Source: Dehalococcoidales bacterium
GTDB lineage: Bacteria > Chloroflexota > Dehalococcoidia > Dehalococcoidales > RBG-16-60-22
Assembly: GCA_016926115.1 (NCBI GenBank)
Contig: JAFGPF010000026.1
Coordinates: 1-13,298 of the forward strand
Direction of reading: 5' to 3'
DNA: 13,298 bases
This document shows, in pieces, positions 1-5,382 of the stretch. The notes below the pieces were generated by a model. It was not told the DNA's origin, made no database searches, and saw only the letters and a program-made list of their open reading frames with translations. The position numbers and the translations under genes are program-made. Each line of letters starts with the position of its first letter. The first letter of the stretch is position 1.

Positions 1-2
1 AT

Positions 3-386
3 AACATCCAGAAGGCCAAAGAGGAAGAACTGCGTTACATCCAGCTCTATGGCAAGGCCAGGATAAACGAGTCTACCTTTGAAACGGTAATCGAGAAGGT
101 CAGAGAGACCATCCAGGCTTACGAAAAGAAGCTGAGGGATCTGCGCCTCAAGCGAGAGTCCATGGAGCGGGTCGAGGCCAATGCCGACAAGCTGATCGAG
201 GCGGCCCGGGTATTCTCAAAGGTACTGCACAACGCCGACTATCCCCTCAAACTGAAGGCCCTCGAAGCCCTGGATATCCAAGTTACCTATACCCCCGAGA
301 AGGATATCGTGATAGACGGGCTCCTGCCTGTGGGCGTTACGGAATTCGGCATGTCGTGCAATTGGTCGTCGACCCCATCGGCTTGA
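3..386 (+). CDS. Large serine recombinase, C-terminal end (5' part outside window)
   Basis: The open frame enters from the left edge and ends in a stop at 384-386, giving about 127 residues. It is Lys/Glu/Arg-rich and predicted to be a coiled coil, followed by a short conserved-looking tail (KLKALEALDIQVTY, then IDGLLPVGV). This layout matches the C-terminal end of large serine site-specific recombinases (resolvase/invertase superfamily), where a coiled coil follows the zinc-binding domain and controls synapsis. The catalytic domain is off the window, so activity cannot be judged. The last dozen codons (after about GLLPVGV) read through DNA that on the other strand encodes a terminase, so the native C-terminus was probably changed by insertion. 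Recognition is from sequence style and coiled-coil pattern, not from catalytic motifs. A resolvase-like protein of a transposon is the main alternative. Confidence 0.72.
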   Translation, partial: NIQKAKEEELRYIQLYGKARINESTFETVIEKVRETIQAYEKKLRDLRLKRESMERVEANADKLIEAARVFSKVLHNADYPLKLKALEALDIQVTYTPEKDIVIDGLLPVGVTEFGMSCNWSSTPSA

Positions 387-828
387 AGTCCTTGGAGTAT
401 TTTTCTTTGCCGACGTCCTGCGCTTCGTCGATTTCCAGTAATAGATGGGCGGTGTTGCCGACCACGTTGGCCGTTTCCTCGGCGGAGAGGAATATCACCC
501 GCGCGTCGCCGAGCCGTATGATGTAGCCGAGTTCCGATTTCCACATCCTTCTGAATCCGGCTTCGTTGAGCCTTTCTTCGAGCCGTCTTATGGATATCGC
601 CGCCTGCGGCTTGAAAGTCGGCGAGCACTTAACCAGGTTCTTGCTCTCGTCCATGTAGAGGGTCATCAATGAAAGCTCAAGCTGTGTGGAAAGCTCGTTC
701 TTGCCCCCCTGCCGCGCTATCTCCACCGAGAAGGTCAGTCCCTTCCCCTCGAACACGCTCTCCAGCACCGCCACGGCTACCTCCCGCTGGTACGGCCTCA
801 ACTGGTTTAATACGTTCATTACTTCCAT
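337..828 (-). pseudogene. Phage terminase large subunit, N-terminal fragment
   Basis: The 163-residue product carries the ATPase half of a phage terminase large subunit, the motor that packages DNA into capsids. A terminase-type Walker A motif (ARQGGKNE, residues 38-45) is followed by a region with the adenine/arginine-rich spacing of the family (SIRRLEERLNEAG) and a Walker B motif (LLLEIDEAQD, residues 129-138). Then comes KPMGSTTN, where intact relatives continue through the coupling motif and into the C-terminal nuclease. Here the frame ends six residues later. Intact members run to roughly 450-600 residues, so the nuclease domain is lost and the gene is broken. No good Shine-Dalgarno precedes the ATG at 828; the ATG at 819 is an alternative start. 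The break coincides with the serine recombinase tail on the other strand, which suggests insertional interruption. Confidence 0.8.
340..360. other. Candidate attachment-site junction between recombinase element and terminase gene
   Basis: Reading the terminase on the minus strand, family-like sequence (KPMGSTTN then CTT) stops at about 352-360 and a stop codon follows at 337-339. Reading the recombinase on the plus strand, family-like sequence stops at about 335. The two genes therefore abut within about 20 bases. Large serine recombinase genes commonly lie at the edge of their element beside the attachment site, so this is where attL or attR would be expected. No core repeat can be confirmed because the other end of the element is outside the window. 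An assembly join is the alternative. Confidence 0.45.
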
Positions 829-896
829 GATATTAACGCCATTCGATATTCGTTTTTTATTTTTTTACTACTTTTGTGTATGATTTGTTCGTGAAT

Positions 897-958
897 ATTC
901 GTTTTTCGTTTTATGGTAAATCAGCTTCAATACCGTGGCATTCGTTTTTCGTTTTATG
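897..958. repeat. Two 19-base direct repeats in the phage intergenic region, plus a partial third copy
   Basis: The sequence ATTCGTTTTTCGTTTTATG occurs at 897-915 and again, identical, at 940-958. A shortened copy (ATTCGTTTTTTAT) lies at 848-860. Starts are spaced 49 and 43 bases, about four to five helical turns. On the coding (minus) strand these lie between the small-terminase-like gene and the terminase large subunit. Role unknown: operators, a packaging (pac/cos-proximal) recognition array, or simple phage repeats are possible. Confidence 0.8.
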
Positions 959-963
959 TCTAC

Positions 964-1344
964 TTAACCAGAGAGCTTTTTAGTTATTACCGCACTGCCG
1001 ATATTAGCTCCCAGCGGGACCAAAATATCCCTGATGACATTCCCGATTGCATCTTTTAAACCCCGATGCTGTGCCGCAGAAATCTGATAGCGCGTGCGTA
1101 TCAATTTTTCCAGAGCGCCTGCTGCTTTTATCAGTAGAATTAAATTCCTATCGTCTCCGCCGGAAAGCGCTTTTTTTATCTCAAGTCGCATTAAGGCAAT
1201 CTCTTCATCAATACCCTCTATATCCGTGGCAAAATTGAAGTCGAGTTGTTCCGCTTCATCGAACACCTTAGCGTAAAAGCCGTGTTTTTTAGCGTTGCGG
1301 TTACCTTTTTGCCCGCCTCTTTTTCTCTTTGCTTCTTCGCTCAT
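964..1344 (-). CDS. Phage protein, candidate terminase small subunit
   Basis: This 126-residue protein begins with a basic Gly/Asn-rich segment (RGGQKGNRNAKKHGFY, residues 9-24). That pattern is common in small phage proteins encoded immediately before terminase large subunits. The remainder is predicted helical and acidic/amphipathic (residues 25-90), as expected of a small, oligomerising DNA-recognition subunit. A Shine-Dalgarno (GGGGGA) lies 8 bases before the ATG at 1344. It overlaps the end of the 48-residue ORF upstream by 44 bases, suggesting translational coupling, and sits 135 bases before the terminase large-subunit gene on the same strand. Position drives the functional call; no helix-turn-helix is certain by eye. 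A generic phage hypothetical is the alternative. Confidence 0.6.
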   Translation of the reverse strand: MSEEAKRKRGGQKGNRNAKKHGFYAKVFDEAEQLDFNFATDIEGIDEEIALMRLEIKKALSGGDDRNLILLIKAAGALEKLIRTRYQISAAQHRGLKDAIGNVIRDILVPLGANIGSAVITKKLSG

Positions 1345-1447
1345 TCGGTTTGTCCCCCTGGTTCAATACCCTGACGGTCGCCAGCACGATGGTATGCGCC
1401 GCCAGGTCCCATCTCTGCTGTTTCACAGCCAATCGTAAAAGGCCCAT
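1301..1447 (-). CDS. Small phage protein, 48 residues
   Basis: A short frame starts at the ATG at 1447, six bases past the near-perfect Shine-Dalgarno GGGAGG (1453-1458), and stops at 1301-1303. The product has a hydrophobic/amphipathic first half (MGLLRLAVKQQRWDLAAHTI) and a strongly basic tail (RRSKEKKRRAKR). It overlaps the next gene by 44 bases in another frame. An extended -10 promoter lies just upstream. Similar tiny ORFs with a W(D/E)LAAH core followed by Lys/Arg-rich tails appear, as far as I recall, in phage-derived regions of Chloroflexota. The function is unknown. Strong ribosome binding, promoter and operon position support a real gene. Confidence 0.6.
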   Translation of the reverse strand: MGLLRLAVKQQRWDLAAHTIVLATVRVLNQGDKPNERRSKEKKRRAKR

Positions 1448-1478
1448 ATTATCCTCCCGATTTCCTAACCTGTAGTTG

Positions 1479-1487
1479 ATATTAGCA
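1479..1487 (-). promoter_or_regulatory. Extended -10 promoter for the phage module
   Basis: On the minus strand the sequence is TGCTAATAT, an extended -10 box (TGn plus TAATAT). It predicts a start near 1472 and a 25-base leader containing the Shine-Dalgarno at 1453-1458. A small palindrome, AATAG-TT-CTATT (1489-1500), sits immediately upstream and could be an operator. No clear -35 is visible. Confidence 0.45.
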
Positions 1488-1539
1488 CAATAGTTCTATT
1501 TTCACCACCCGTTTTTGTCGCTTTTTTCGCGCCGCGGTT

Positions 1540-1548
1540 TGCTATATT
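1540..1548 (+). promoter_or_regulatory. Extended -10 promoter for the zinc-ribbon/rnhA unit
   Basis: TGCTATATT is an extended -10 box that predicts a start near 1555 and a leader of about 28 bases with a GAGG ribosome site at 1574-1577. A second possible -10 (TAGAAT, 1562-1567, with TTGCTA 17 bases upstream) would leave almost no leader. The promoter points away from the phage-module promoter about 60 bases to the left. Confidence 0.45.
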
Positions 1549-1582
1549 CGCGCCCCCGTTATAGAATAGCAACGAGGTAAAA

Positions 1583-2278
1583 ATGACTGTTACCCGGCAA
1601 CTCTATCAGCTGCAGGAACTCGACCTTGAAATAGAAAAGGAAGAGCAGTCCCTGGCGCAGAAGACCGCCCAACTCGGGGACAGAACGGCGCTCGACGAGG
1701 CTAAAGCCAGGCTCGATTCCGACCGTAAAGACCTGGAGGGACTTCACCACCGGCACCGCGATGCCGAAGCCGAGGTGGACGACCTCTTGAGCAAGATTTC
1801 CGCCGCGGAAGACCAGCTCTACGGCGGCAAGGTAACCAATCCCAAGGAACTGTCCGGACTCCAGCATGAGGTCGCCACTTTGAAGGAAAAAAGCGACGAA
1901 CTGGAGAACCAGGCGCTGGAAATCATCGACCAGGTGGAAAACGCTGAAAAGGGCCTCGCCGACGCCACCGAAGCGTACGCCAAGCTCGAAAAAGAATGGC
2001 AGCGTGAGCAGCAGCAGTTATCCGCCGAGATAGACAAACTGAAGGAAAGCCTGGCGGACCTCAACGAAAAACGCCGGCAGATGGCAGAACAAATCGACCC
2101 CCCTACCCTCAAACTCTACGAAAAAATCAGTCAGCAGAAGCAGCCGGCCGTCGCCAAGGTAGAGCAGGGTATCTGCCGCGCCTGCCGCATTTCGCTTTCC
2201 GCCAGCGCCCTCCAGAGAGCGAGGAGCGGACAGGCCGTGCAGTGCGGTACCTGCGGAAGAATCCTGTATATATCCTGA
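1583..2278 (+). CDS. Coiled-coil C4-type zinc-ribbon protein
   Basis: The 231-residue protein is a long, charged coiled coil (residues about 5-185, with Leu/Glu/Lys heptads) ending in a zinc ribbon. The zinc ligands are C198 and C201 (CRAC) and C221 and C224 (CGTC). This is the architecture of the DUF164/C4-type zinc-ribbon family (zf-RING_7 type), whose members include HP0958-like proteins that act as RNA or protein chaperones. The exact function in this phylum is not established. The start at 1583 is set by GAGG five bases upstream. The stop lies eight bases before the likely start of ribonuclease HI, and pairing of this family with rnhA is a recurrent gene order. The predicted location is cytoplasmic; no signal or membrane segment is seen. 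Confidence 0.88.
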   Translation: MTVTRQLYQLQELDLEIEKEEQSLAQKTAQLGDRTALDEAKARLDSDRKDLEGLHHRHRDAEAEVDDLLSKISAAEDQLYGGKVTNPKELSGLQHEVATLKEKSDELENQALEIIDQVENAEKGLADATEAYAKLEKEWQREQQQLSAEIDKLKESLADLNEKRRQMAEQIDPPTLKLYEKISQQKQPAVAKVEQGICRACRISLSASALQRARSGQAVQCGTCGRILYIS

Positions 2279-2286
2279 AGGATAGA

Positions 2287-2697
2287 TTGAGCGTATATAA
2301 AGTAATTATCAACACCGACGGCGCCGCCCGGGGCAATCCCGGCCCCGCGTCCATCGGCGTCATAATCAAAGACGATAAAGATAAAGTTTTGGCGCGTATC
2401 TCCCGCTACATCGGCAGCACCACTAACAATCAGGCGGAATACCGCGCCGTCGTTGCCGCCCTGGAAAAAGCCGTCAGTCTCGGGGCTAAAAACGTGGAAT
2501 TGAAGTCCGACTCCGAACTCGTGGTGAACCAGTTGAACGGGCGCTATAAAGTAAAAAACGCGGCCCTGCGGCCGCTCTACCAGGAGGTAGTCAAGCTCGC
2601 CGGTTCGCTTGAGAAGATTACGTTTTCGTACATACCCCGCGCGCAGAACGCCGGGGCGGACGCGCTGGCGAATCAGGCTCTGGATAAACTCCGCTAA
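2287..2697 (+). CDS. rnhA: Ribonuclease HI
   Basis: This enzyme cleaves the RNA strand of RNA-DNA hybrids in replication and R-loop removal. The four acidic active-site residues are visible: D11 (NTDGAARGNPGP), E51 (NNQAEY), D75 (LKSDSELV) and D125 (GADALAN). It is the short form lacking the basic-protrusion hybrid-binding domain fusion, like Rv2228c N-terminal and archaeal-type RNase HI. I chose the TTG at 2287 (136 residues) because GAAGGA (2277-2282) lies four bases upstream and the protein then begins right before the first strand. An in-frame ATG at 2242 would add 15 residues, overlap the zinc-ribbon gene and lacks a ribosome site. It is almost certainly co-transcribed with the zinc-ribbon gene. 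Confidence 0.92.
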   Translation: MSVYKVIINTDGAARGNPGPASIGVIIKDDKDKVLARISRYIGSTTNNQAEYRAVVAALEKAVSLGAKNVELKSDSELVVNQLNGRYKVKNAALRPLYQEVVKLAGSLEKITFSYIPRAQNAGADALANQALDKLR

Positions 2698-2700
2698 GCC

Positions 2701-2889
2701 CTAACCGCGCTCCATCCGGGCTAGCTGCTTTTTTCTTTCCTCGGAAGCCTTGTATGCCAGGTACCTGCCGCACCATACGTATATTCCGTAGCAATACTGC
2801 TCTTTGAAGTGTTCCGGTATCACCTGCCCGTCATAACCGTCGGCATGATAAGGGCACGTTGCTATATATTCACATTCTGATGATTTCAT
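2701..2889 (-). CDS. Small cysteine-rich protein, 62 residues
   Basis: I do not recognise a named family. The protein has four cysteines, C6, C12, C33 and C40, with aromatic residues around them (CPYH, then YCYG, then WCGRY), spacing that could bind zinc or an iron-sulfur cluster. The C-terminus is basic and helical (ERKKQLARMER). The ATG at 2889 follows AGGGA by eight bases. The gene converges on rnhA with three bases between stop codons, leaving no room for a separate terminator. It is divergent from rnpB. Small proteins with a C-x5-C and YC-x6-C-x2-Y pattern occur widely as uncharacterised cytoplasmic proteins. The coding call rests on the ribosome site, cysteine pattern and a clean frame. 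Confidence 0.65.
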   Translation of the reverse strand: MKSSECEYIATCPYHADGYDGQVIPEHFKEQYCYGIYVWCGRYLAYKASEERKKQLARMERG

Positions 2890-3024
2890 ATCTTTTCCCT
2901 GGTTCTAATAAAATTTTACAATAAATAGGGTTAATTCCCCATAAAATTAGCGTTAAAAGAATATTAATATATTCCTTTTTTTGGTTCCTGCGGATGCCGG
3001 CCGCGCGTAAAACTCCGCCCTTTA

Positions 3025-3053
3025 TTGACTAACCTCTATCTCTCCACTACACT
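3025..3053 (+). promoter_or_regulatory. Promoter of rnpB
   Basis: TTGACT (3025-3030) and TACACT (3048-3053) are separated by exactly 17 bases. The expected transcription start, about 3060, coincides with the first paired base of RNase P RNA stem P1. Confidence 0.7.
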
Positions 3054-3180
3054 ATAACCGGGTCAAGTAAACCGGGTGACCGCCCCGATTTATTTCGGGG
3101 AGGAAAGTCCGAGCTCCACCGGGCATGATGCTGGGTAACACCCAGGAGGGGCGACCCTACGGAAAGTGCCACAGAAACAT

Positions 3181-3205
3181 ACCGTCCTTCACTTTGTGAA
3201 GGATA
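3181..3205 (+). repeat. Duplicated hairpin, copy 1 (P12 of rnpB)
   Basis: The core is a perfect 8-bp stem with a three-base loop, TCCTTCAC-TTT-GTGAAGGA. All 25 bases of this interval recur identically at 3368-3392. In class A RNase P RNA this position, between ACAGAAA and AAGGGTGAAA, is the P12 arm. Confidence 0.9.
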
Positions 3206-3367
3206 AGGGTGAAATGGTGAGGTAAGAGCTCACCGGCGGCCGGGTGACCGGCCGGCCGGGCAAACCCCATCTGGAGCAAGACCGAATAGAGGGACAAAGG
3301 GACGCCCGGCCCGTCCCCGGGTTGGTCGCTTGACTCCGATGGCAACATCGGGGCTAGATAGATGGTC

Positions 3368-3392
3368 ACCGTCCTTCACTTTGTGAAGGATA
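3368..3392 (+). repeat. Duplicated hairpin, copy 2 (P19 of rnpB)
   Basis: This copy is identical over 25 bases to 3181-3205. Flanks differ immediately on both sides. It lies between P18 and the 3' strand of P4, the place of the optional P19 stem. Confidence 0.9.
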
Positions 3393-3459
3393 CAGAACTC
3401 GGCTTACAGGTTTACTTGGCTCGTGTTTTGTCTGATTAACGCTGATTTATACCAGGGCG

Positions 3460-4794
3460 ATGAAGAATATACTTTTTTCTATGTTGACCGCGAACAGATT
3501 TTATAAAAGCGTGCTGGCGTTTATCGTTATTCTCGTGCTCGTCCCCTTCTCGGGGTGCCGGCAGACGGAAGCGGATTACCGGCTGGATATCGTCGTTCAG
3601 GCGTGGGACCTGCTCTTTGAAGATTATGTTGACCGGGATATTCTGGATGACATCGATTTGAGTCATGCCGCCGTGACTGGCATGCTGGATTCGCTGGACG
3701 ACCCCCATACCCCGGCTGTCGAAGGGCAGGAGTACCAGGCGGACATTGACCGACTGGAACGGGAGGAAGAGGGTATCAAGCTCATCGAAGAGGCGTGGGA
3801 CTTGCTGGCGGATGGGATTGCCGACCCGTCTGGTGTGGAAAATCTGAAAAGCGCCGCCATCGTAGGCATGGTAGAAGTGCTGGATGACCCTTATACATCG
3901 TACCTGGATATCGAATACTATGAAATAGGGATGAGCAGCCTGGAAGGCGAGTTTAACGGTATCGGCGCCTACGTATCGGTGCAGGAAGACGAACTGGTGA
4001 TTATCGCCCCTATTGCCGATTCCCCGGCGGACAAAGCCGGTATTAAAGCTGGCGATTTTATCCGGGAAATAGACGGCGAACCCGTCGGCGACATGAGTCT
4101 GGCGGAAGCAATCATTAAGATACGCGGCCCCAAAGGCACGCTGGTCGTGCTCCTCGTCCTTCATGAAGGCGATACCGAACCGGTGGAAATCGAGATAATC
4201 AGGGACAGGATTGAAGTGCCGAGTGTCCGCTTCGAGATGCGGGGAGACATTGCTTGTATTACCCTGACCCAGTTCTCCGAGCGTACTGAAAGCGAACTGG
4301 CGCCGGTAATCCTGGAGTTGAAAGAGGCAAGCGCCCGGGGCATCGTCCTCGACCTGCGCGGCAATCCCGGGGGGCTGCTCGATACGGTGGTGGAGGTAGC
4401 CAGTCACTTTATCACGGAGGGTGTACTGGTTCAGGTGAAAAGCAACCGGGGAAAGATAGCCACATTGAAAGCAATGAGAAGCAGCGTAACCACCGACCTT
4501 CCGATGGTCGTCCTGGTGGACGGCACCAGCGCCAGCGGCAGCGAGGTCCTTTCCGGCGCTTTACAGGACTATAACCGTGCCCTTGTCGCCGGCAGCAATA
4601 CCTTCGGCAAGGGCAGCGTCAACGTCCTGCATAAACTCGACGACGACTCCGGACTCTATGTTACTACCGCCCGCTGGCTTACCCCCGACGGTCGCCTCAT
4701 CGAGGAACAGGGTATCGAGCCCGATATCACGCTCGACCTGACCGGGGAAGACGCCGTGGACTGGGCTATCGACTACCTGACCGGTCTCGATTAA
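3460..4794 (+). CDS. S41-family serine peptidase, lipoprotein-type (CtpA-like)
   Basis: The 444-residue protein has a hydrophobic leader (residues 17-29) ending PFSGC, so C33 is a plausible lipidated cysteine; it would then act outside the membrane. Two similar helical modules follow (about 45-84 and 109-150, each with AWDLL and LDDP-(H/Y)-T). Then come a PDZ domain (about 165-255, GIGAYV to EIIRD) and the S41 protease fold. The Ser-Lys dyad is S359 (GTSASGSE) and K384 (TFGKGS), 25 residues apart as in CtpB and Prc. The third catalytic position, Gln in those enzymes (K+4), is N388 here. The family degrades or trims extracytoplasmic proteins from their C-terminal ends. The ribosome site is weak (AGGG only two bases before the ATG at 3460), but this start gives the full leader. 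It follows rnpB by 38 bases and precedes the macro-domain gene by 19. Confidence 0.9.
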   Translation: MKNILFSMLTANRFYKSVLAFIVILVLVPFSGCRQTEADYRLDIVVQAWDLLFEDYVDRDILDDIDLSHAAVTGMLDSLDDPHTPAVEGQEYQADIDRLEREEEGIKLIEEAWDLLADGIADPSGVENLKSAAIVGMVEVLDDPYTSYLDIEYYEIGMSSLEGEFNGIGAYVSVQEDELVIIAPIADSPADKAGIKAGDFIREIDGEPVGDMSLAEAIIKIRGPKGTLVVLLVLHEGDTEPVEIEIIRDRIEVPSVRFEMRGDIACITLTQFSERTESELAPVILELKEASARGIVLDLRGNPGGLLDTVVEVASHFITEGVLVQVKSNRGKIATLKAMRSSVTTDLPMVVLVDGTSASGSEVLSGALQDYNRALVAGSNTFGKGSVNVLHKLDDDSGLYVTTARWLTPDGRLIEEQGIEPDITLDLTGEDAVDWAIDYLTGLD

Positions 4795-4813
4795 CGTAAA
4801 AGGGGTGAAGAAC

Positions 4814-5380
4814 ATGAGCGATAACCTTACTTATACCGCAAATCAGGCTACACTCTCTATTATACAGGGGGATATTACCGTTCAGGATACGGATGCCATC
4901 GTTAATGCCGCCAACTCCGGTCTCATGGGCGGCGGTGGCGTTGACGGCGCCATCCATCGCGCCGGTGGACCCGCCATCCTGGAAGAATGTAAACAAATCG
5001 TCGCCCGGCAGGGTCGCCTGCCCGCCGGACAGGCGGTGGTTACCACCGCGGGCAATATGAAAACCAGGCATGTCATTCATACCGTGGGACCCATCTGGCA
5101 TGGCGGCAGCCAGGACGAGCCGGAAACACTTGCCGGCGCCTACCGTGAGAGCCTGAAACTCGCCGCCGCGAATAACCTGACCAGCGTCTCCTTTCCCTCC
5201 ATCAGCACCGGCGCCTACGGCTATCCCGTGGACAAGGCCTCGCGTATCGCCCTGAAGACGGTTATCTCCTTTCTTTCGGAGACCACTTCCGTTAAGAAGG
5301 TCGTCTTCGTGCTCTTTGATAACCGCACGCTGGAAGCGTATAATAATACCCTCCGGGACATAATGGGGGAGAAAGGCTAA
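4814..5380 (+). CDS. Macro-domain protein, probable O-acetyl-ADP-ribose/ADP-ribosyl hydrolase
   Basis: The 188-residue protein is a stand-alone macro domain. It shows the ligand-binding loop NAANSGLMGGGGVDGAI with the MacroD-type Asn pair and catalytic-loop Gly run, the segment RHVIHTVGP, and the second loop SISTGAYGYP. This set is typical of the YmdB/MacroD class, which removes ADP-ribose from O-acetyl-ADP-ribose or from acidic side chains. Its substrate here is inferred. I chose the ATG at 4814 because AGGGG (4801-4805) sits eight bases ahead; the in-frame GTG at 4805 overlaps that site. It is 19 bases after the peptidase gene and 2 before DAHP synthase, so the three are probably one transcript. 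No ADP-ribosyltransferase is visible in the window. Confidence 0.92.
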   Translation: MSDNLTYTANQATLSIIQGDITVQDTDAIVNAANSGLMGGGGVDGAIHRAGGPAILEECKQIVARQGRLPAGQAVVTTAGNMKTRHVIHTVGPIWHGGSQDEPETLAGAYRESLKLAAANNLTSVSFPSISTGAYGYPVDKASRIALKTVISFLSETTSVKKVVFVLFDNRTLEAYNNTLRDIMGEKG

Positions 5381-5382
5381 AA

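Larger units (their letters stand above)
350..1487 (-). mobile_element. Remnant of a prophage packaging module
   Basis: One promoter, a 48-residue ORF, a candidate small terminase and a truncated large terminase lie in packaging-module order on the minus strand. The right boundary falls in the 135-base gap before the zinc-ribbon gene; the left boundary is the recombinase junction. No capsid, portal or tail gene is present, so this is either a remnant or one end of a prophage that continues beyond the recombinase element. Confidence 0.55.
3061..3421 (+). ncRNA. rnpB: RNase P RNA, bacterial class A
   Basis: This is the catalytic RNA that removes tRNA 5' leaders. P1 is formed by CAAGTAAACC (3064-3073) with GGTTTACTTG (3409-3418), extended by wobble pairs to 3061 and 3421. 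The universal GAGGAAAGTCCGAGCTCC (3100-3117) pairs through P4 with ACAGAACTCGGCTTAC (3392-3407). Other landmarks are a P3 hairpin (CCCCGA/TCGGGG), the P10-P12 segment ending AAGGGTGAAA, the P15 loop region GGCAAACCCC..GGAGCAAGACC, and P18 closed by a GCAA tetraloop (CCGATG-GCAA-CATCGG). A P19 stem is present between P18 and P4. Two stems, in the P12 and P19 positions, have identical sequence. Ends are set by P1 pairing and could shift by a few bases. No strong terminator follows before the peptidase gene 38 bases on, so readthrough is possible. Confidence 0.96.

Noticed and set aside
2242..2286. An upstream ATG as the start of ribonuclease HI
   Set aside because: It overlaps the zinc-ribbon gene, lacks a ribosome site, and would add residues not typical of the family N-terminus; the TTG at 2287 has GAAGGA upstream.
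3436..4407. A 323-residue open frame opposite the S41 peptidase
   Set aside because: It lies antisense to a gene with clear catalytic motifs and its own translation has no recognisable domain and no ribosome site of note.
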